64,000 nucleotides of DNA from Sphingomonas naphthae (GTDB lineage Bacteria; Pseudomonadota; Alphaproteobacteria; Sphingomonadales; Sphingomonadaceae): NCBI RefSeq assembly GCF_028607085.1, contig NZ_CP117411.1, forward strand, positions 1,302,001 to 1,366,000. Reading direction: 5' to 3'. Every line of letters starts with the position of its first letter. Positions within the stretch are counted from its first letter, which is position 1. Positions 1 through 9,491 of the stretch are shown piece by piece. The translations under genes were made by a program, and so were the position numbers. Under the pieces are notes generated by a model. That model searched no databases, was not told the DNA's origin, and saw only the letters and a program-made list of their open reading frames with translations.

Positions 1-54
1 CGCGTGCAGGCACGTTCGCAGGGGCGTCGGAACATTATCCTCGATCGGATAACG

Positions 55-84
55 AAAAAGGCGCGTCGGCAAATGCCGCGCGCC
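55..84 (-). terminator. Rho-independent terminator downstream of cmk
   Basis: Read on the minus strand, a GC-rich hairpin with GGCGCG/CGCGCC outer arms (60-65 and 79-84) is followed directly by five T residues (complement of 55-59). It lies a few bases past the cmk stop codon and probably ends the aroA-cmk transcript. Confidence 0.7.
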
Positions 85-90
85 ACCAGG

Positions 91-732
91 TCAGTCGTTT
101 GCCGCTGTCCTGATCCGTGCCTCCACGAGCGCGACCGCCCGCTGGACGGCGTCGTCTATACCCATATCGGTCGTGTCCAGCAAGGCCGCGTCGTCGGCCA
201 TCACGAGGGGCGCGGCCGAGCGGCTGGAGTCGCGTTCGTCGCGTGCCTGGATGTCGTGGAGGACATGCTCGAACTGCACGTCGAGGCCCAGCTTCACCAG
301 TTCGCGGTGGCGGCGATCGGCGCGGATCGGCGCGCTCGCGGTGACGAACAGCTTGGCCGAGGCGTCGGGCGCGATGACGGTGCCGATATCGCGCCCATCG
401 AGCACGGCGCCGCCCGCCTGCGCCGCGAAATCGCGCTGGCGGGCGAGGAGTGCCGCGCGCACCTGCGGATGGGCCGACACCATCGATGCGGCGCGGCCGG
501 CCGCCTCCGACTTGAGCGCCGGATCGTGAAACAGGGCGTCGGAGAAGCCACATTCGGCGAGCGCGGCGGCCTCGTCGGCCGGGTCCGCGTCGGCGCGCAG
601 CACGCCGATGCCGACGGCGCGATAGAGCAGGCCCGTGTCGAGATGTGGCAGGCCGTAATGCGTCGCCAGCGCGCGGGCGATGGTGCCCTTGCCCGACGCG
701 GCGGGGCCGTCGACGGCGATCACGATGGTCAT
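91..732 (-). CDS. cmk: Cytidylate kinase
   Basis: Phosphorylates CMP and dCMP to the diphosphates with ATP, in cytosolic pyrimidine nucleotide metabolism. The 213-residue protein opens with MTIVIAVDGPAASGKGT, whose P-loop is at about residues 9-17. It also has the conserved DGRDIGTVIAPDA segment (about 110-123) and the arginine-rich RDERDSSRS lid (about 160-168) typical of the family. The reading frame is open further upstream, but ATG at 732 places the first beta strand and P-loop as in other Cmk proteins, so I chose it. It follows aroA on the same strand, with a palindromic repeat between them; aroA-cmk is a common proteobacterial order, with rpsA usually next, outside this window. Confidence 0.95.
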   Translation of the reverse strand: MTIVIAVDGPAASGKGTIARALATHYGLPHLDTGLLYRAVGIGVLRADADPADEAAALAECGFSDALFHDPALKSEAAGRAASMVSAHPQVRAALLARQRDFAAQAGGAVLDGRDIGTVIAPDASAKLFVTASAPIRADRRHRELVKLGLDVQFEHVLHDIQARDERDSSRSAAPLVMADDAALLDTTDMGIDDAVQRAVALVEARIRTAAND

Positions 733-753
733 ATCACGGTTCCCATCCCAATC

Positions 754-839
754 CCCGTTCGTGCTGAGCGAAGTCGAAGCACGGGAGGCTGGGCGCAGCG
801 CTTGGGGCACGCCCTTCGACTGCGCTCAGGGCGAACGGG
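754..839. repeat. Intergenic palindromic repeat, family A, copy 1
   Basis: An imperfect inverted repeat of about 86 bp. The left arm begins CCCGTTCGTGCTGAGCG and the right arm ends CGCTCAGGGCGAACGGG; the arms also share GTCGAAG/CTTCGAC. Related copies lie at 6443-6526 and 20314-20445. It sits between aroA and cmk and would form a long hairpin in their transcript. It resembles the REP-like elements scattered through alphaproteobacterial genomes. Confidence 0.85.
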
Positions 840-859
840 TGCAAGCGGGATAGGGATCG

Positions 860-2200
860 TCACGCCACCACCTCGGCGCCCAGATCGGCCATCATCGTCG
901 CGAAACCCGGAAAGCTGGTCGCGACAGGCGCCATGTCGTCGATCGTCACCGTGCCCGACGATACCAGCCCGGCCACCGCGAAGCTCATCGCGATCCGGTG
1001 GTCGAGGTGTGCCGCGACGGTCGCGCCGCCCGCCAGCGGCTCCCCGCCGGTGCCGTCGATGATGAGCCCGTCGGGCAACTCCTCGACGCGGGCGCCGATC
1101 GCGCGGAGCCCCTCGGCCATCACCGCGATCCGATCCGATTCCTTCACGCGCAATTCCTCCAGCCCGCGCATCACGGTGCGGCCCTCGGCCAGCGCGGCGG
1201 CGACGAACAGGATGGGGAATTCATCGACCATGCTGGGGACGATCTCCGGCGGAACATCGATGCCACGCAGCACCGAATGGCTAACGCGAAGGTCGGCGAC
1301 AGGCTCCCCGCCCACCTCGCGCTCGTCTTCCGGCACGATCGACGCGCCCATCGCCCGCAGCACGGTATAGAGCCCGGCGCGGGTGGGATTGAGCCCGACG
1401 TTGGCGACGACGATCTCCGATCCCGGCACGAGCAGCCCGGCGACCACCGGGAAAGCGGCGGACGACGGATCGCCCGGCACCACGATCTGTTGCGGGCGCA
1501 ACTCGGCCTCGCCGGTGATGGCGATGGTGCGGGTGCCGTCGATATCCTCTTCCACCGTCAACGCCGCGCCGAAGCCGGTCAGCATCCGCTCGCTATGGTC
1601 GCGGGTGGGCACGGCCTCGATCACGCGGGTGATGCCGGGCGTGTTGAGCCCCGCCAGCAGGATCGCCGACTTAACCTGCGCCGAGGCGACCGGCAGGCGG
1701 TAGTCGATCGGGATGGCAGGGCACAGGCCGCGCACCATCAGCGGCAGCCGCCCGCCGGGGCTGGTGGTGAATTCGGCACCCATCAGCGAGAGCGGATCGG
1801 TCACCCGCGCCATCGGCCGCTTGGAGAGGGAAGCGTCCCCGGTGAAGGTGGCGGTGATGGCATGGCTCGCGACCAGGCCGAGCAGCAGGCGGGTCGAGGT
1901 GCCCGAATTGCCCATTTCCAGCGCGGTGGCGGGCTGGCGCAGGCCGCCGACGCCGACGCCGTCGATCGTCCAGACGGCATCGTCGTCGCGCGTGATCGTG
2001 GCGCCCATCGCCCGCATCGCGGCGGCGGTGGCCAGCACGTCCTCGCCCTCCAGCAGCCCCTCGACCCGGCTGGTGCCGACGGCGAGGGCGGACAGCATCA
2101 GCGATCGGTGGGAGATCGATTTGTCGCCGGGCACGGTGATGCGGCCGGAAAGGCCGGCGGTCGCCCGGAAGGCGGCGGGGGAGGGGGTTGCATGGGCCAT
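860..2200 (-). CDS. aroA: 3-phosphoshikimate 1-carboxyvinyltransferase (EPSP synthase), class II type
   Basis: Sixth step of the shikimate pathway: joins shikimate-3-phosphate and phosphoenolpyruvate to give EPSP. At 446 residues it has the normal family length. Visible motifs are GDKSISHRSLML (about 25-36), GNSGTSTRLLLG (97-108), DASLSKRPMARV, SAQVKSAILLAGLNTPG, RDHSERML and EELRVKESDR. The wording of SLSKRPM and AQVKSA follows the class II enzymes typified by Agrobacterium CP4, not the E. coli class I form. Residue 100 is Gly, where CP4 has Ala. The ATG at 2200 fits the family start. It is divergent from the FYDLN gene and upstream of cmk. Confidence 0.96.
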   Translation of the reverse strand: MAHATPSPAAFRATAGLSGRITVPGDKSISHRSLMLSALAVGTSRVEGLLEGEDVLATAAAMRAMGATITRDDDAVWTIDGVGVGGLRQPATALEMGNSGTSTRLLLGLVASHAITATFTGDASLSKRPMARVTDPLSLMGAEFTTSPGGRLPLMVRGLCPAIPIDYRLPVASAQVKSAILLAGLNTPGITRVIEAVPTRDHSERMLTGFGAALTVEEDIDGTRTIAITGEAELRPQQIVVPGDPSSAAFPVVAGLLVPGSEIVVANVGLNPTRAGLYTVLRAMGASIVPEDEREVGGEPVADLRVSHSVLRGIDVPPEIVPSMVDEFPILFVAAALAEGRTVMRGLEELRVKESDRIAVMAEGLRAIGARVEELPDGLIIDGTGGEPLAGGATVAAHLDHRIAMSFAVAGLVSSGTVTIDDMAPVATSFPGFATMMADLGAEVVA

Positions 2201-2308
2201 GAAGCGGCGGCTTTTGACAGCGGCCCCCCGCTATGGCAAGGCGCGCACCGCTTCGTGGCGGGGCATTGTCCCGTCGCGCATCCTCCCTTTTATCTGGAGC
2301 TATCAACC

Positions 2309-2620
2309 GTGGTGAAACCTGAATGGGGCACCAAGCGGCAGTGCCCCAAGTGCGGCACCCGCTTCTACGATCTGGGCAAGGAAGACCCGGTGACCTGCGT
2401 CGAATGCGGCGCCATCTGGGAGCCGGAGCCCGTCCTGAAGTCCAAGCAGCCGATGCCGTTCGACGCGCCCAAGAAGGAAGTGGTCGAGAAGAACGACAGC
2501 GATCTGGCCGAGGATCTGGACATCGACGAGGAGGAAGAGCCCTCCCCGGACGATGATGTCGACCTGGGCGGCGACGACGATATCGGTGTCGATACGGCCG
2601 GCGACGAAGACGAAAATTGA
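2309..2620 (+). CDS. TIGR02300/FYDLN-type zinc-ribbon protein
   Basis: A 103-residue protein starting at GTG 2309, nine bases after a GGAG ribosome site (2296-2299). The N-terminus MVKPEWGTKR is the usual start of this family. Two CxxC pairs (CPKC and CVEC), separated by the signature FYDLGKEDPVTC, form a probable zinc ribbon at about residues 12-36. The remainder is a strongly acidic Asp/Glu-rich tail from about residue 60. The family is mostly alphaproteobacterial and has no established biochemical role; nucleic-acid or protein binding is only a guess. It is transcribed divergently from aroA. Confidence 0.88.
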   Translation: MVKPEWGTKRQCPKCGTRFYDLGKEDPVTCVECGAIWEPEPVLKSKQPMPFDAPKKEVVEKNDSDLAEDLDIDEEEEPSPDDDVDLGGDDDIGVDTAGDEDEN

Positions 2621-2630
2621 GGCTTGCAAG

Positions 2631-2661
2631 GGAGCGCGGCCTGACATAGAGGCCGCGCTCC
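2631..2661 (+). terminator. Strong hairpin after the FYDLN gene
   Basis: A 12-bp stem (GGAGCGCGGCCT at 2631-2642 with AGGCCGCGCTCC at 2650-2661) around a 7-base loop, starting 10 bases after the stop codon. There is no T-run, so it may stabilise the mRNA 3' end or act as a weak terminator. Confidence 0.5.
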
Positions 2662-2717
2662 GGTCCACACGGTGCCTCGAATCAAGGCACCTTCCCAGGT
2701 GGATCGACCAAGGGTTT

Positions 2718-2793
2718 GGGGCCGTAGCTCAGCTGGGAGAGCGTCGCGATGGCATTGCGAAGGTCTGGGGTTCGATCCCCCACGGCTCCACCA
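2718..2793 (+). tRNA. tRNA-Ala (GGC)
   Basis: A complete cloverleaf of 76 nt. The acceptor stem is GGGGCCG pairing with CGGCTCC (one G-U pair). The D-arm is GCTC...GAGC, the anticodon stem is TCGCG/TGCGA with loop ATGGCAT giving anticodon GGC, and the T-arm is TGGGG-TTCGATC-CCCCA. The 3' CCA is encoded. It reads GCC (and GCU) alanine codons. No other tRNA lies nearby. Confidence 0.97.
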
Positions 2794-2859
2794 ACCCTCC
2801 ATTCCAACGAAGTGTGAATCGCAGGGCGCGCGTCAAGCTGGCGGGCGCCTTTCGGTGTG

Positions 2860-3237
2860 TCACGTTTCGGGGCCGGCCGTGACCATGTCGCCGTCCACGA
2901 TGGAAACCGGCCATGGCGTCAGATACAGGCCGGCGCACGGCCCGTCGAGGCACCGGCCCGTATCGATCGCGAACACCGCGCCATGCCAGCTGCACCCGAT
3001 CAGCCGGCCGGAGGGCGTAAGATAATCGTCGGGCTCCATCGCCAGCGGCATGCCGACATGCGGGCAGCGATCGACATAAGCGTGGATCGCCTCGCCCATG
3101 CGGACGATGAAGCCATGGAAGCGCCCGTCGCCGACCGGCACGGCGAAGGATCTGGCGGCACCGTCGGCGATCTGATCGACCGGCCCGAGCGGCAGGCCGG
3201 GCGGGGTGGCATAGACGCGGGTCGGGGGCTTGTTCAT
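2860..3237 (-). CDS. Small Rieske [2Fe-2S] protein
   Basis: A 125-residue protein that is essentially a single Rieske domain. Both cluster-binding motifs are present: CPHVGM (C-x-H) and CSWHGAVF (C-x-x-H), about 18-20 residues apart. It has no signal peptide or membrane segment, so it is probably a soluble Rieske-type ferredoxin or the electron-carrier part of an oxygenase system, though no oxygenase gene is adjacent. The start is ATG 3237 (MNKPPTRVY). It lies 80 bp downstream of the LysR gene on the same strand. The partner is unknown. Confidence 0.85.
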   Translation of the reverse strand: MNKPPTRVYATPPGLPLGPVDQIADGAARSFAVPVGDGRFHGFIVRMGEAIHAYVDRCPHVGMPLAMEPDDYLTPSGRLIGCSWHGAVFAIDTGRCLDGPCAGLYLTPWPVSIVDGDMVTAGPET

Positions 3238-3317
3238 GCTACGGGTCGCTCCGCCGCCTCTCGATCGGGCCATAAGGTCGGTCGGCCGGCCCGCTCCTGT
3301 CAATTCGCGGCGCTCGA

Positions 3318-4229
3318 TCATCGCGGGGGCGTAGGCGTGGGCGGCGCTATCCACGGCGGGGTCGCGTACAATTCCCCGAGATAGGCCACGAACGCCCGCA
3401 CATTGGCCGAGGTCAGCGTGGAGCGGGGGTGGACGGCGTAGATGGAGGTGGCGATGTCGCCCTGCCATTCGGGGAGGACGCGGACGAGGCGGCCGGCGCG
3501 CAGGTCGTCGCTCACGTCCCACAGGGAACGCAGCGCGATGCCCATACCGCTGAGGGCCAGTTCGCGGACGACTTCGCTGGAATTGGTGCGGACGCGGCTG
3601 TCGACCGGGAGCAGCTCGAAGCGTTGCCTGCCGGTCAGCCGCCACGGCGTCTGGTGCGAGGCCACGAGGAGCGCGTGGCGATCGAGATCGAGCAATGTCT
3701 GCGGTTCGCCGTGCGCCGCCAGATAGGCCGGGGCGGCGCAGAGGACGCGGGGGCTGGGGCACAGCAGGGTGGAGGCGAGGCTGGCCTCGGGCTCGGGGCC
3801 GATGCGGATCGCCAGATCGATGCGGTCGCCGACCAGATCGACGAAATCGTCCGACACCTCCAGTTCCAGCCGCACCGCCGGATGATGCGCGAGGAAGCCC
3901 GCGATGTGCGGCGCGATATGCAGGCGGCCGAAGGAGGTGGGCGCCGCCACCCGCAAGCGTCCCGCCGGCGTCTCGGCGCGGCCGGCGACACGCGCCTCGG
4001 CCGCGCGGGTCGCGGCGAGGATGGTCACCGCGTCGTCGTAGAAGGTCTGGCCCACGTCGGTCGTCGCCAGCCGGCGGGTGGTGCGGGTGATGAGCTGCGC
4101 GCCCAGCCGCGCCTCCAGCCGGGCGAGCCGCTTGGACACCATCGCCGGCGACAGGCCGAAGCTGCGCCCGGCGGCGGTGAGGCTGCCGCTGTCCACGATG
4201 GCGACGAACAGGGCATATTCCGCATCCAT
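3318..4229 (-). CDS. LysR family transcriptional regulator
   Basis: A 303-residue regulator. The N-terminal winged helix-turn-helix is clear in SLTAAGRSFGLSPAMVSKRL (about residues 16-35), followed by the LysR wing ARLEARLGAQLITRTTRR. The rest matches a periplasmic-binding-protein-like effector domain of usual length. The start could be ATG 4229 (MDAEYALF, chosen) or GTG 4247. Its promoter faces that of glcB across about 100 bp containing an inverted repeat, the classic LysR arrangement, so control of glcB and of itself is plausible but unproven. The inducer is not evident; the C-terminus is Pro/Thr-rich. Confidence 0.9.
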   Translation of the reverse strand: MDAEYALFVAIVDSGSLTAAGRSFGLSPAMVSKRLARLEARLGAQLITRTTRRLATTDVGQTFYDDAVTILAATRAAEARVAGRAETPAGRLRVAAPTSFGRLHIAPHIAGFLAHHPAVRLELEVSDDFVDLVGDRIDLAIRIGPEPEASLASTLLCPSPRVLCAAPAYLAAHGEPQTLLDLDRHALLVASHQTPWRLTGRQRFELLPVDSRVRTNSSEVVRELALSGMGIALRSLWDVSDDLRAGRLVRVLPEWQGDIATSIYAVHPRSTLTSANVRAFVAYLGELYATPPWIAPPTPTPPR

Positions 4230-4267
4230 CGCGATTGTTTCTCTCACAGATAAAAAGCCTTGAACAT

Positions 4268-4283
4268 TTGCGATCTAACGCAA
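4268..4283. promoter_or_regulatory. Candidate LysR operator between the LysR gene and glcB
   Basis: An inverted repeat, TTGCG-N6-CGCAA, in the divergent intergenic region 4230-4333, about 50 bp before glcB. Dyad symmetry in the shared regulator/target promoter is typical of LysR sites, although the spacing is not an exact T-N11-A box. Confidence 0.45.
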
Positions 4284-4333
4284 GAAATGCCGCATCGCTA
4301 GATGAGGCCGCAGTATAGGACAGGAGAGCCCGC

Positions 4334-6430
4334 ATGACCGACAGGATCGACAAGCACGGATTGAAGGTCGCGCCGGTTCTCGTGCGCTTCATCGAGGAGC
4401 AGGCGCTGCCCGGCACCGGCCTCACCGCCGACGCCTTCTGGGCCGGCACCGCCGACATCTTCGCCCGTTTCGCGCCCGACAATGCCGCGCTGCTGGCCGT
4501 CCGCGACGATCTTCAGGCGAAGATTGACGCGTGGCACAAGGATCGCGCCGGCAAGCCGATCGACATGGCCGATTACACCGCCTTCCTGCGCGAGATCGGC
4601 TATCTCGTCGCCGAGCCCGCGCCCTTCGCGGTCGCGCCCGGCGGCGTCGATCCGGAAGTGGCGGCGATGGCCGGGCCGCAGCTCGTCGTGCCCGTGCTCA
4701 ACGCCCGCTTCCTGCTCAACGCCGCCAATGCGCGCTGGGGCAGCCTGTATGATGCGCTCTACGGTACCGATGCGCTGCCGGGCACGGCCAGCGGCAAGGG
4801 CTATGATCCGGCAAGGGGCGCGCAGGTGATCGCCTGGGCCAAGGCGTTCCTCGACAAGGCGGTGCCGCTGGCGTCGGGCAGCTGGGCCGATCTGGCCGGC
4901 GAGCCGGTGCTGGCCGATCCGGCGCAGCTCGTCGGCCGCGCGGGCGCCAATTATCTGTTCCGCCACAACGGCCTGCATATCGAGGTGGTGATCGATCACG
5001 GCCATCTGATCGGCAAGGACGATCCGGCCGGCATCGCCGACGTCATCCTGGAATCCGCGCTCTCGACGATTGTGGATCTGGAGGACTCGATCGCGGCGGT
5101 GGATGCGGACGACAAGGTCGCGGCCTACGCCAATTGGCTAGGGCTGATGAAGGGCGATCTGGAGGCGAGCTTCCAGAAGGGCGGCGTGACCATGACCCGC
5201 GCGCTGGAAGGCGATCGCAGCTATGCGGCGCCCGACGGTTCGACCCTGACGCTCAAGGGCCGCAGCCTGCTGTTCGTCCGCAACGTCGGCCATCTGATGA
5301 CGACGCCGGCCGTGCTGCTGGCGGACGGTTCGGAGGCGCCCGAGGGTATTCTCGACGGGATCGTCACCAGCCTGATCGCGCTGCACGACCTGAAGGGGCT
5401 CGGCCGCTATCGCAACAGCGTAGAGGGCTCGGTCTATATCGTGAAGCCCAAGATGCACGGGCCGGACGAGGCGGCCTTCACCAACCGCCTGTTCGATGCG
5501 ATCGAGGACCTGCTCGGCGTTCCCCGCTTTACCGTCAAGGTCGGTGTGATGGACGAGGAGCGGCGCACCTCGGCCAATCTGGCGGCGTGCATCGCGGCGG
5601 TGAAGGACCGTATCGTCTTCATCAACACGGGCTTCCTCGATCGCACCGGCGACGAGATGCACACGTCGATGCAGGCCGGCGCGATGCTCCGCAAGGGCGA
5701 CATGAAGGCGAGCGACTGGATCGCCGCCTATGAGGATCGCAACGTCCAGATCGGTCTGGCCTGCGGTCTTTCCGGCAAGGCGCAGATCGGCAAAGGGATG
5801 TGGGCGGCGCCCGATCGCATGGCCGACATGCTGGTGCAGAAGATCGGCCACCCCAAGACCGGGGCCAACACCGCCTGGGTGCCGAGCCCGACCGCCGCGA
5901 CCCTGCACGCGACCCATTATCACGAGGTCGACGTCTTCGCGCGTCAGGCGGAGCGCAAGGCCGAGCCGATCGCGGCGCTGGAGAAGCTCCTGACGGTGCC
6001 GCTGGCGCACGGCCAGAATTGGTCGCCCGAGGATATCGCGCAGGAACTGGACAACAACGCGCAGGGCATCCTGGGCTATGTCGTCCGCTGGGTCGATCAG
6101 GGCGTCGGCTGTTCCAAGGTGCCCGACATCCACGATGTCGGCCTGATGGAGGATCGCGCGACCCTGCGAATTTCCTCCCAGCATATGGCCAATTGGCTGC
6201 TGCACGGCGTCTGCACCCCGGCCGAGGCCGATGCCGCGCTGACGCGGATGGCGGCCAAGGTGGACGCGCAGAATGCCGGCGACCCGCTCTACCAGCCGAT
6301 GGCCGGGCGCGAGGCGGAGAGCCTGGCTTTTCAGGCTGCACGCGCCCTGGTGTTCGATGGCGTCACCCAGCCGAACGGCTATACCGAGCCGCTCCTCCAC
6401 GCCTATCGCGCGAAGGTGAAGCAGGGCTGA
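4334..6430 (+). CDS. glcB: Malate synthase G
   Basis: Condenses glyoxylate with acetyl-CoA to malate, completing the glyoxylate bypass and glycolate use. The 698-residue length fits the monomeric G isoform (about 720 residues), not the shorter A isoform. Diagnostic stretches include [52 protein letters not shown] and [18 protein letters not shown]. The start is ATG 4334, preceded by AGGAGA. It is a single gene: a family A palindrome follows 12 bp after the stop, and isocitrate lyase is not in the window. The divergent LysR gene may regulate it. Confidence 0.96.
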   Translation: MTDRIDKHGLKVAPVLVRFIEEQALPGTGLTADAFWAGTADIFARFAPDNAALLAVRDDLQAKIDAWHKDRAGKPIDMADYTAFLREIGYLVAEPAPFAVAPGGVDPEVAAMAGPQLVVPVLNARFLLNAANARWGSLYDALYGTDALPGTASGKGYDPARGAQVIAWAKAFLDKAVPLASGSWADLAGEPVLADPAQLVGRAGANYLFRHNGLHIEVVIDHGHLIGKDDPAGIADVILESALSTIVDLEDSIAAVDADDKVAAYANWLGLMKGDLEASFQKGGVTMTRALEGDRSYAAPDGSTLTLKGRSLLFVRNVGHLMTTPAVLLADGSEAPEGILDGIVTSLIALHDLKGLGRYRNSVEGSVYIVKPKMHGPDEAAFTNRLFDAIEDLLGVPRFTVKVGVMDEERRTSANLAACIAAVKDRIVFINTGFLDRTGDEMHTSMQAGAMLRKGDMKASDWIAAYEDRNVQIGLACGLSGKAQIGKGMWAAPDRMADMLVQKIGHPKTGANTAWVPSPTAATLHATHYHEVDVFARQAERKAEPIAALEKLLTVPLAHGQNWSPEDIAQELDNNAQGILGYVVRWVDQGVGCSKVPDIHDVGLMEDRATLRISSQHMANWLLHGVCTPAEADAALTRMAAKVDAQNAGDPLYQPMAGREAESLAFQAARALVFDGVTQPNGYTEPLLHAYRAKVKQG

Positions 6431-6442
6431 TCGCGTAAATTT

Positions 6443-6526
6443 CCGTTCGTCCCGAGCGAAGTCGAGGGATGGGAGGCGGGCGATGCGCGTGGGGCACGCC
6501 CCTCGACTTCGCTCGGGGCGAACGGG
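6443..6526. repeat. Intergenic palindromic repeat, family A, copy 2
   Basis: An inverted repeat with CCGTTCGTCCCGAGCGAAGT on the left and ACTTCGCTCGGGGCGAACGG on the right. The arms pair almost perfectly and the centre is rich in GGG/CCC. It is homologous in plan to the elements at 754-839 and 20314-20445. It lies between glcB and the gamma-carbonic-anhydrase gene and could act as a transcript-end hairpin. Confidence 0.85.
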
Positions 6527-6557
6527 TAGGGCAGGATTGTAACCGATCGGAACCGCC

Positions 6558-7091
6558 ATGCCGCTCTACGAGATCGACGGAAAACGCCCCACGCTGCCGG
6601 CCGACGGATCGGCGTGGGTCGCGCCCTCGGCCGATGTGATCGGGGATGCGGTGCTGGGCGAAGGCGTGACGATCTGGTTCGGCGCGGTGATCCGCGCCGA
6701 CAATACCCCGATCGTGATCGGCGCGCGCAGCAATGTGCAGGAAGGGGCGATGCTCCATTCCGATCCGGGGGTGCCGCTGACGGTGGGGCAGGGCGTCACC
6801 ATCGGCCACCACGCCATCCTCCACGGCTGCACCGTGGGCGATAACGTGCTGGTCGGCATGGGCGCCACGATCCTGAACGGCGCGGTGATCGGCCGCGACA
6901 GCCTCGTCGGCGCGGGCGCTCTGGTGACGGAGGGCAAGACCTTCCCGCCCGGCAGCCTGATCGTCGGCGTGCCGGCGCAGGCGAAGCGCGATCTGTCGCC
7001 GGAGGCGATCGAGACGCTGAAGCTGTCGGCGGCGGGCTATGCGGCGCGGGGCCGGGTCTATGCGGCCGGGTTGAAGCGGATCGACGGCTGA
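6558..7091 (+). CDS. Gamma-carbonic-anhydrase-like hexapeptide protein
   Basis: A 177-residue left-handed beta-helix protein with repeated hexapeptide turns, for example VIGDAV, VTIGHH, VLVGMG and DSLVGAG. The histidines expected for metal binding between trimer subunits are seen in MLHSDPG and GHHAILHG. Family members include carbonic anhydrases of the CaiE/PaaY/YrdA group, so hydration of CO2 or a CoA-linked role are both possible. ATG 6558 is preceded by a weak GGAA. It stands between glcB and maeB, but no functional link is evident beyond a shared strand. Confidence 0.87.
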   Translation: MPLYEIDGKRPTLPADGSAWVAPSADVIGDAVLGEGVTIWFGAVIRADNTPIVIGARSNVQEGAMLHSDPGVPLTVGQGVTIGHHAILHGCTVGDNVLVGMGATILNGAVIGRDSLVGAGALVTEGKTFPPGSLIVGVPAQAKRDLSPEAIETLKLSAAGYAARGRVYAAGLKRIDG

Positions 7092-7203
7092 CCGCACCAC
7101 GATGCGGCAAGAGATACATTAAAACACGGTAAATCGGCCCATCCGCCCTTGCGGATGCGGAACGAGCGGACCATTGCCGCCCCGTTCACCCCATTGAAAC
7201 GCC

Positions 7204-7210
7204 AAGGAGG
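7204..7210 (+). promoter_or_regulatory. Ribosome binding site fixing the maeB start
   Basis: AAGGAGG at 7204-7210 is the only strong Shine-Dalgarno sequence in this leader. It lies ten bases before GTG 7221, which argues against the longer in-frame start candidates at 7149 (TTG) and 7155 (ATG). Confidence 0.6.
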
Positions 7211-7220
7211 ACCGTCCGCC

Positions 7221-9488
7221 GTGGACGAGGATATTCGCAAGGCCGCGCTCGATTATCACCGGCTGCCCCGCCCGGGTAAGCTCGCGATCGAGGCGACCAA
7301 GCGCATGGCGACCCAGCGCGATCTGGCGCTGGCCTATTCGCCCGGCGTCGCCGCCCCCTGCATCGAGATCGCCGCCGATCCCGACAAGGCGCTGGACTAT
7401 ACCGCGCGCGGCAACCTCGTCGCGGTGATCTCCAACGGCACGGCGGTGCTGGGCCTCGGCGCGATCGGCGCGCTCGCCTCCAAGCCGGTGATGGAGGGCA
7501 AGGCCGTTCTCTTCAAGAAGTTCGCCGATATCGATGTGTTCGATATCGAGGTGGACACGACCGACCCGGAGAAGTTCATCGAGGCGGTCGCGCTGCTGGA
7601 GCCGACCTTCGGCGGGATCAACCTTGAGGATATCAAGGCCCCCGAATGTTTCGAGATCGAGCGCCGCCTGCGCGAGCGAATGAACATCCCGGTCTTTCAC
7701 GACGACCAGCATGGCACCGCGATCGTCGTGGCGGCGGCGGTGCGCAACGCTCTGGTGTTGCAGGGCAAGACGCTGGCGGAGGCTAAGTTGGTCACGTCCG
7801 GCGCGGGGGCGGCGGCGCTGGCCTGCGTCGATCTGCTCGTCACCATGGGCCTGCCGGTCGAGAGCGTGACGCTGACCGACAAGGACGGCGTGGTCCATGC
7901 CGGCCGCGATCCCTCGATGCCGCCGAACATGGCGCGTTATGCCCGGCCGACCGACGCGCGCAGCCTGCCCGAAGTGCTGCCCGGTGCCGACATCTTCCTC
8001 GGCCTCTCGGCGCCCGGCGTGCTGAAGGCGGAATGGCTGCCGCTGCTGGCGGAAAAGCCCGTGATCTTCGCGCTGGCCAACCCCGATCCCGAAATCCTGC
8101 CAGACGTGGTGAAGGCGGGGCGGCCGGATGCGATCGTCGCGACGGGACGCTCCGATTTCCCCAATCAGGTCAACAACGTCCTGTGCTTCCCCTTCATCTT
8201 CCGGGGTGCGCTGGATGCCGGCGCGACCGAGATCAACGAGGCGATGAAGGCCGCCGCCGCCGAGGCGATCGCGGCGCTCGCCCGCCTGCCCGCCGACGAG
8301 GCGGTGGCGTCGGCCTATGGCGGCCGCCCGCCCAGCTTCGGCGCGGACTATATCATCCCGGCGCCGTTCGATCCGCGCCTGATCCTGGAGGTCGCGCCGG
8401 CGGTGGCCAAGGCGGCGGCCGACAGCGGCGTGGCCCGCCGGCCGATCGCCGACATCGCGGCCTATCGCAAGACGCTGGAGCAACGCTCCTGGCGGTCGAG
8501 CCAGCTGATGATGCCGATCTTCTCGGCGGCGTCTGCCGCCCGCCCGCGCATTGCCTATGGCGAGGGCGAGGACGAGCGCGTGCTGCGCGCGATCCAGACG
8601 GTGCTGGACGAGGGGCTGGCCCAGCCGGTCATCGTCGCGCGGCGGGCGATCGTCGAGCAGCGCATCGCCGAACTCGGCCTGCGCTGGAAGCTGGATCAGG
8701 ATGTCGAGATCGTCGATCCGGCCGCCGGCGGCCCGGTGCTGGCCGGGCTGGTCGAGCCCTATCAGCGCCTCGCCGCCCGGCGCGGCGTGACGGTGGAGGA
8801 GGCCGAACGGCAGATCTATCGCCGCCCGTCGATCACGGCGGCGATGCTGCTCAAGACCGGCCATGTCGATGGCGCGCTGGTCGGCGGCAAATCCGAATGG
8901 TGGGGGCAGATGCGCCTCATCCTGCCGATCATCAAGCGGGCCGAGGGCGTGAAGCGGGTCTATGCCATGTCGGCGCTGATCCTCGATGCCGGCGCGCTCT
9001 TCTTCGCCGACACGCATATGGTGCCCGATCCCAATGCCGAGCAGGTCGCGGAACTGACCCTGCTGGCGGCCAGCGAGATGCGCCGCTTCGGCGTCGAGCC
9101 GCAGGCGGCGTTGCTGTCGCATTCCAATTTCGGCGCGTCCGACACGCCGAGCGCGCGCAAGATGCGGGCGGCGCTGAAGCTGCTCCAGCGCGGCGGGGCG
9201 GATTTCCCGGTTGATGGCGAGATGCACGCCGACGCCGCGCTGTCCGATGCGCTGCGCAAGCGGCTGGTGCCGGATTCGCCGCTGACGGGCTCCGCCAATC
9301 TGCTGGTGATGCCCAATCTCGATGCCGCCAACATCACGCTGACGGCGCTCCGCGCGGCGGCGGGCGGCCTTGCGATCGGGCCGATCCTGCTCGGCCTGGA
9401 ACAGCCGCTGCATGTGCTGGTGCCGACGACGACCGCGCGCGGCATCGTCAACCTCACCGCGATCGCGGCGGCCGATACGGTCCGGTAG
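7221..9488 (+). CDS. maeB: NADP-dependent malic enzyme with C-terminal phosphotransacetylase-like domain
   Basis: Oxidative decarboxylation of malate to pyruvate with NADP, supplying NADPH and pyruvate for gluconeogenesis. From GTG 7221 the protein has 755 residues, close to E. coli MaeB (759). The malic enzyme domain (about 1-400) has [33 protein letters not shown] and [11 protein letters not shown]. The C-terminal half (about 430-755) has the phosphotransacetylase-like PTA_PTB fold, with [11 protein letters not shown] and [13 protein letters not shown]; in this enzyme class it is regulatory, not catalytic. It is convergent with the hybrid kinase gene; the two stops are only three bases apart. 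Confidence 0.95.
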   Translation: MDEDIRKAALDYHRLPRPGKLAIEATKRMATQRDLALAYSPGVAAPCIEIAADPDKALDYTARGNLVAVISNGTAVLGLGAIGALASKPVMEGKAVLFKKFADIDVFDIEVDTTDPEKFIEAVALLEPTFGGINLEDIKAPECFEIERRLRERMNIPVFHDDQHGTAIVVAAAVRNALVLQGKTLAEAKLVTSGAGAAALACVDLLVTMGLPVESVTLTDKDGVVHAGRDPSMPPNMARYARPTDARSLPEVLPGADIFLGLSAPGVLKAEWLPLLAEKPVIFALANPDPEILPDVVKAGRPDAIVATGRSDFPNQVNNVLCFPFIFRGALDAGATEINEAMKAAAAEAIAALARLPADEAVASAYGGRPPSFGADYIIPAPFDPRLILEVAPAVAKAAADSGVARRPIADIAAYRKTLEQRSWRSSQLMMPIFSAASAARPRIAYGEGEDERVLRAIQTVLDEGLAQPVIVARRAIVEQRIAELGLRWKLDQDVEIVDPAAGGPVLAGLVEPYQRLAARRGVTVEEAERQIYRRPSITAAMLLKTGHVDGALVGGKSEWWGQMRLILPIIKRAEGVKRVYAMSALILDAGALFFADTHMVPDPNAEQVAELTLLAASEMRRFGVEPQAALLSHSNFGASDTPSARKMRAALKLLQRGGADFPVDGEMHADAALSDALRKRLVPDSPLTGSANLLVMPNLDAANITLTALRAAAGGLAIGPILLGLEQPLHVLVPTTTARGIVNLTAIAAADTVR

Positions 9489-9491
9489 GGC

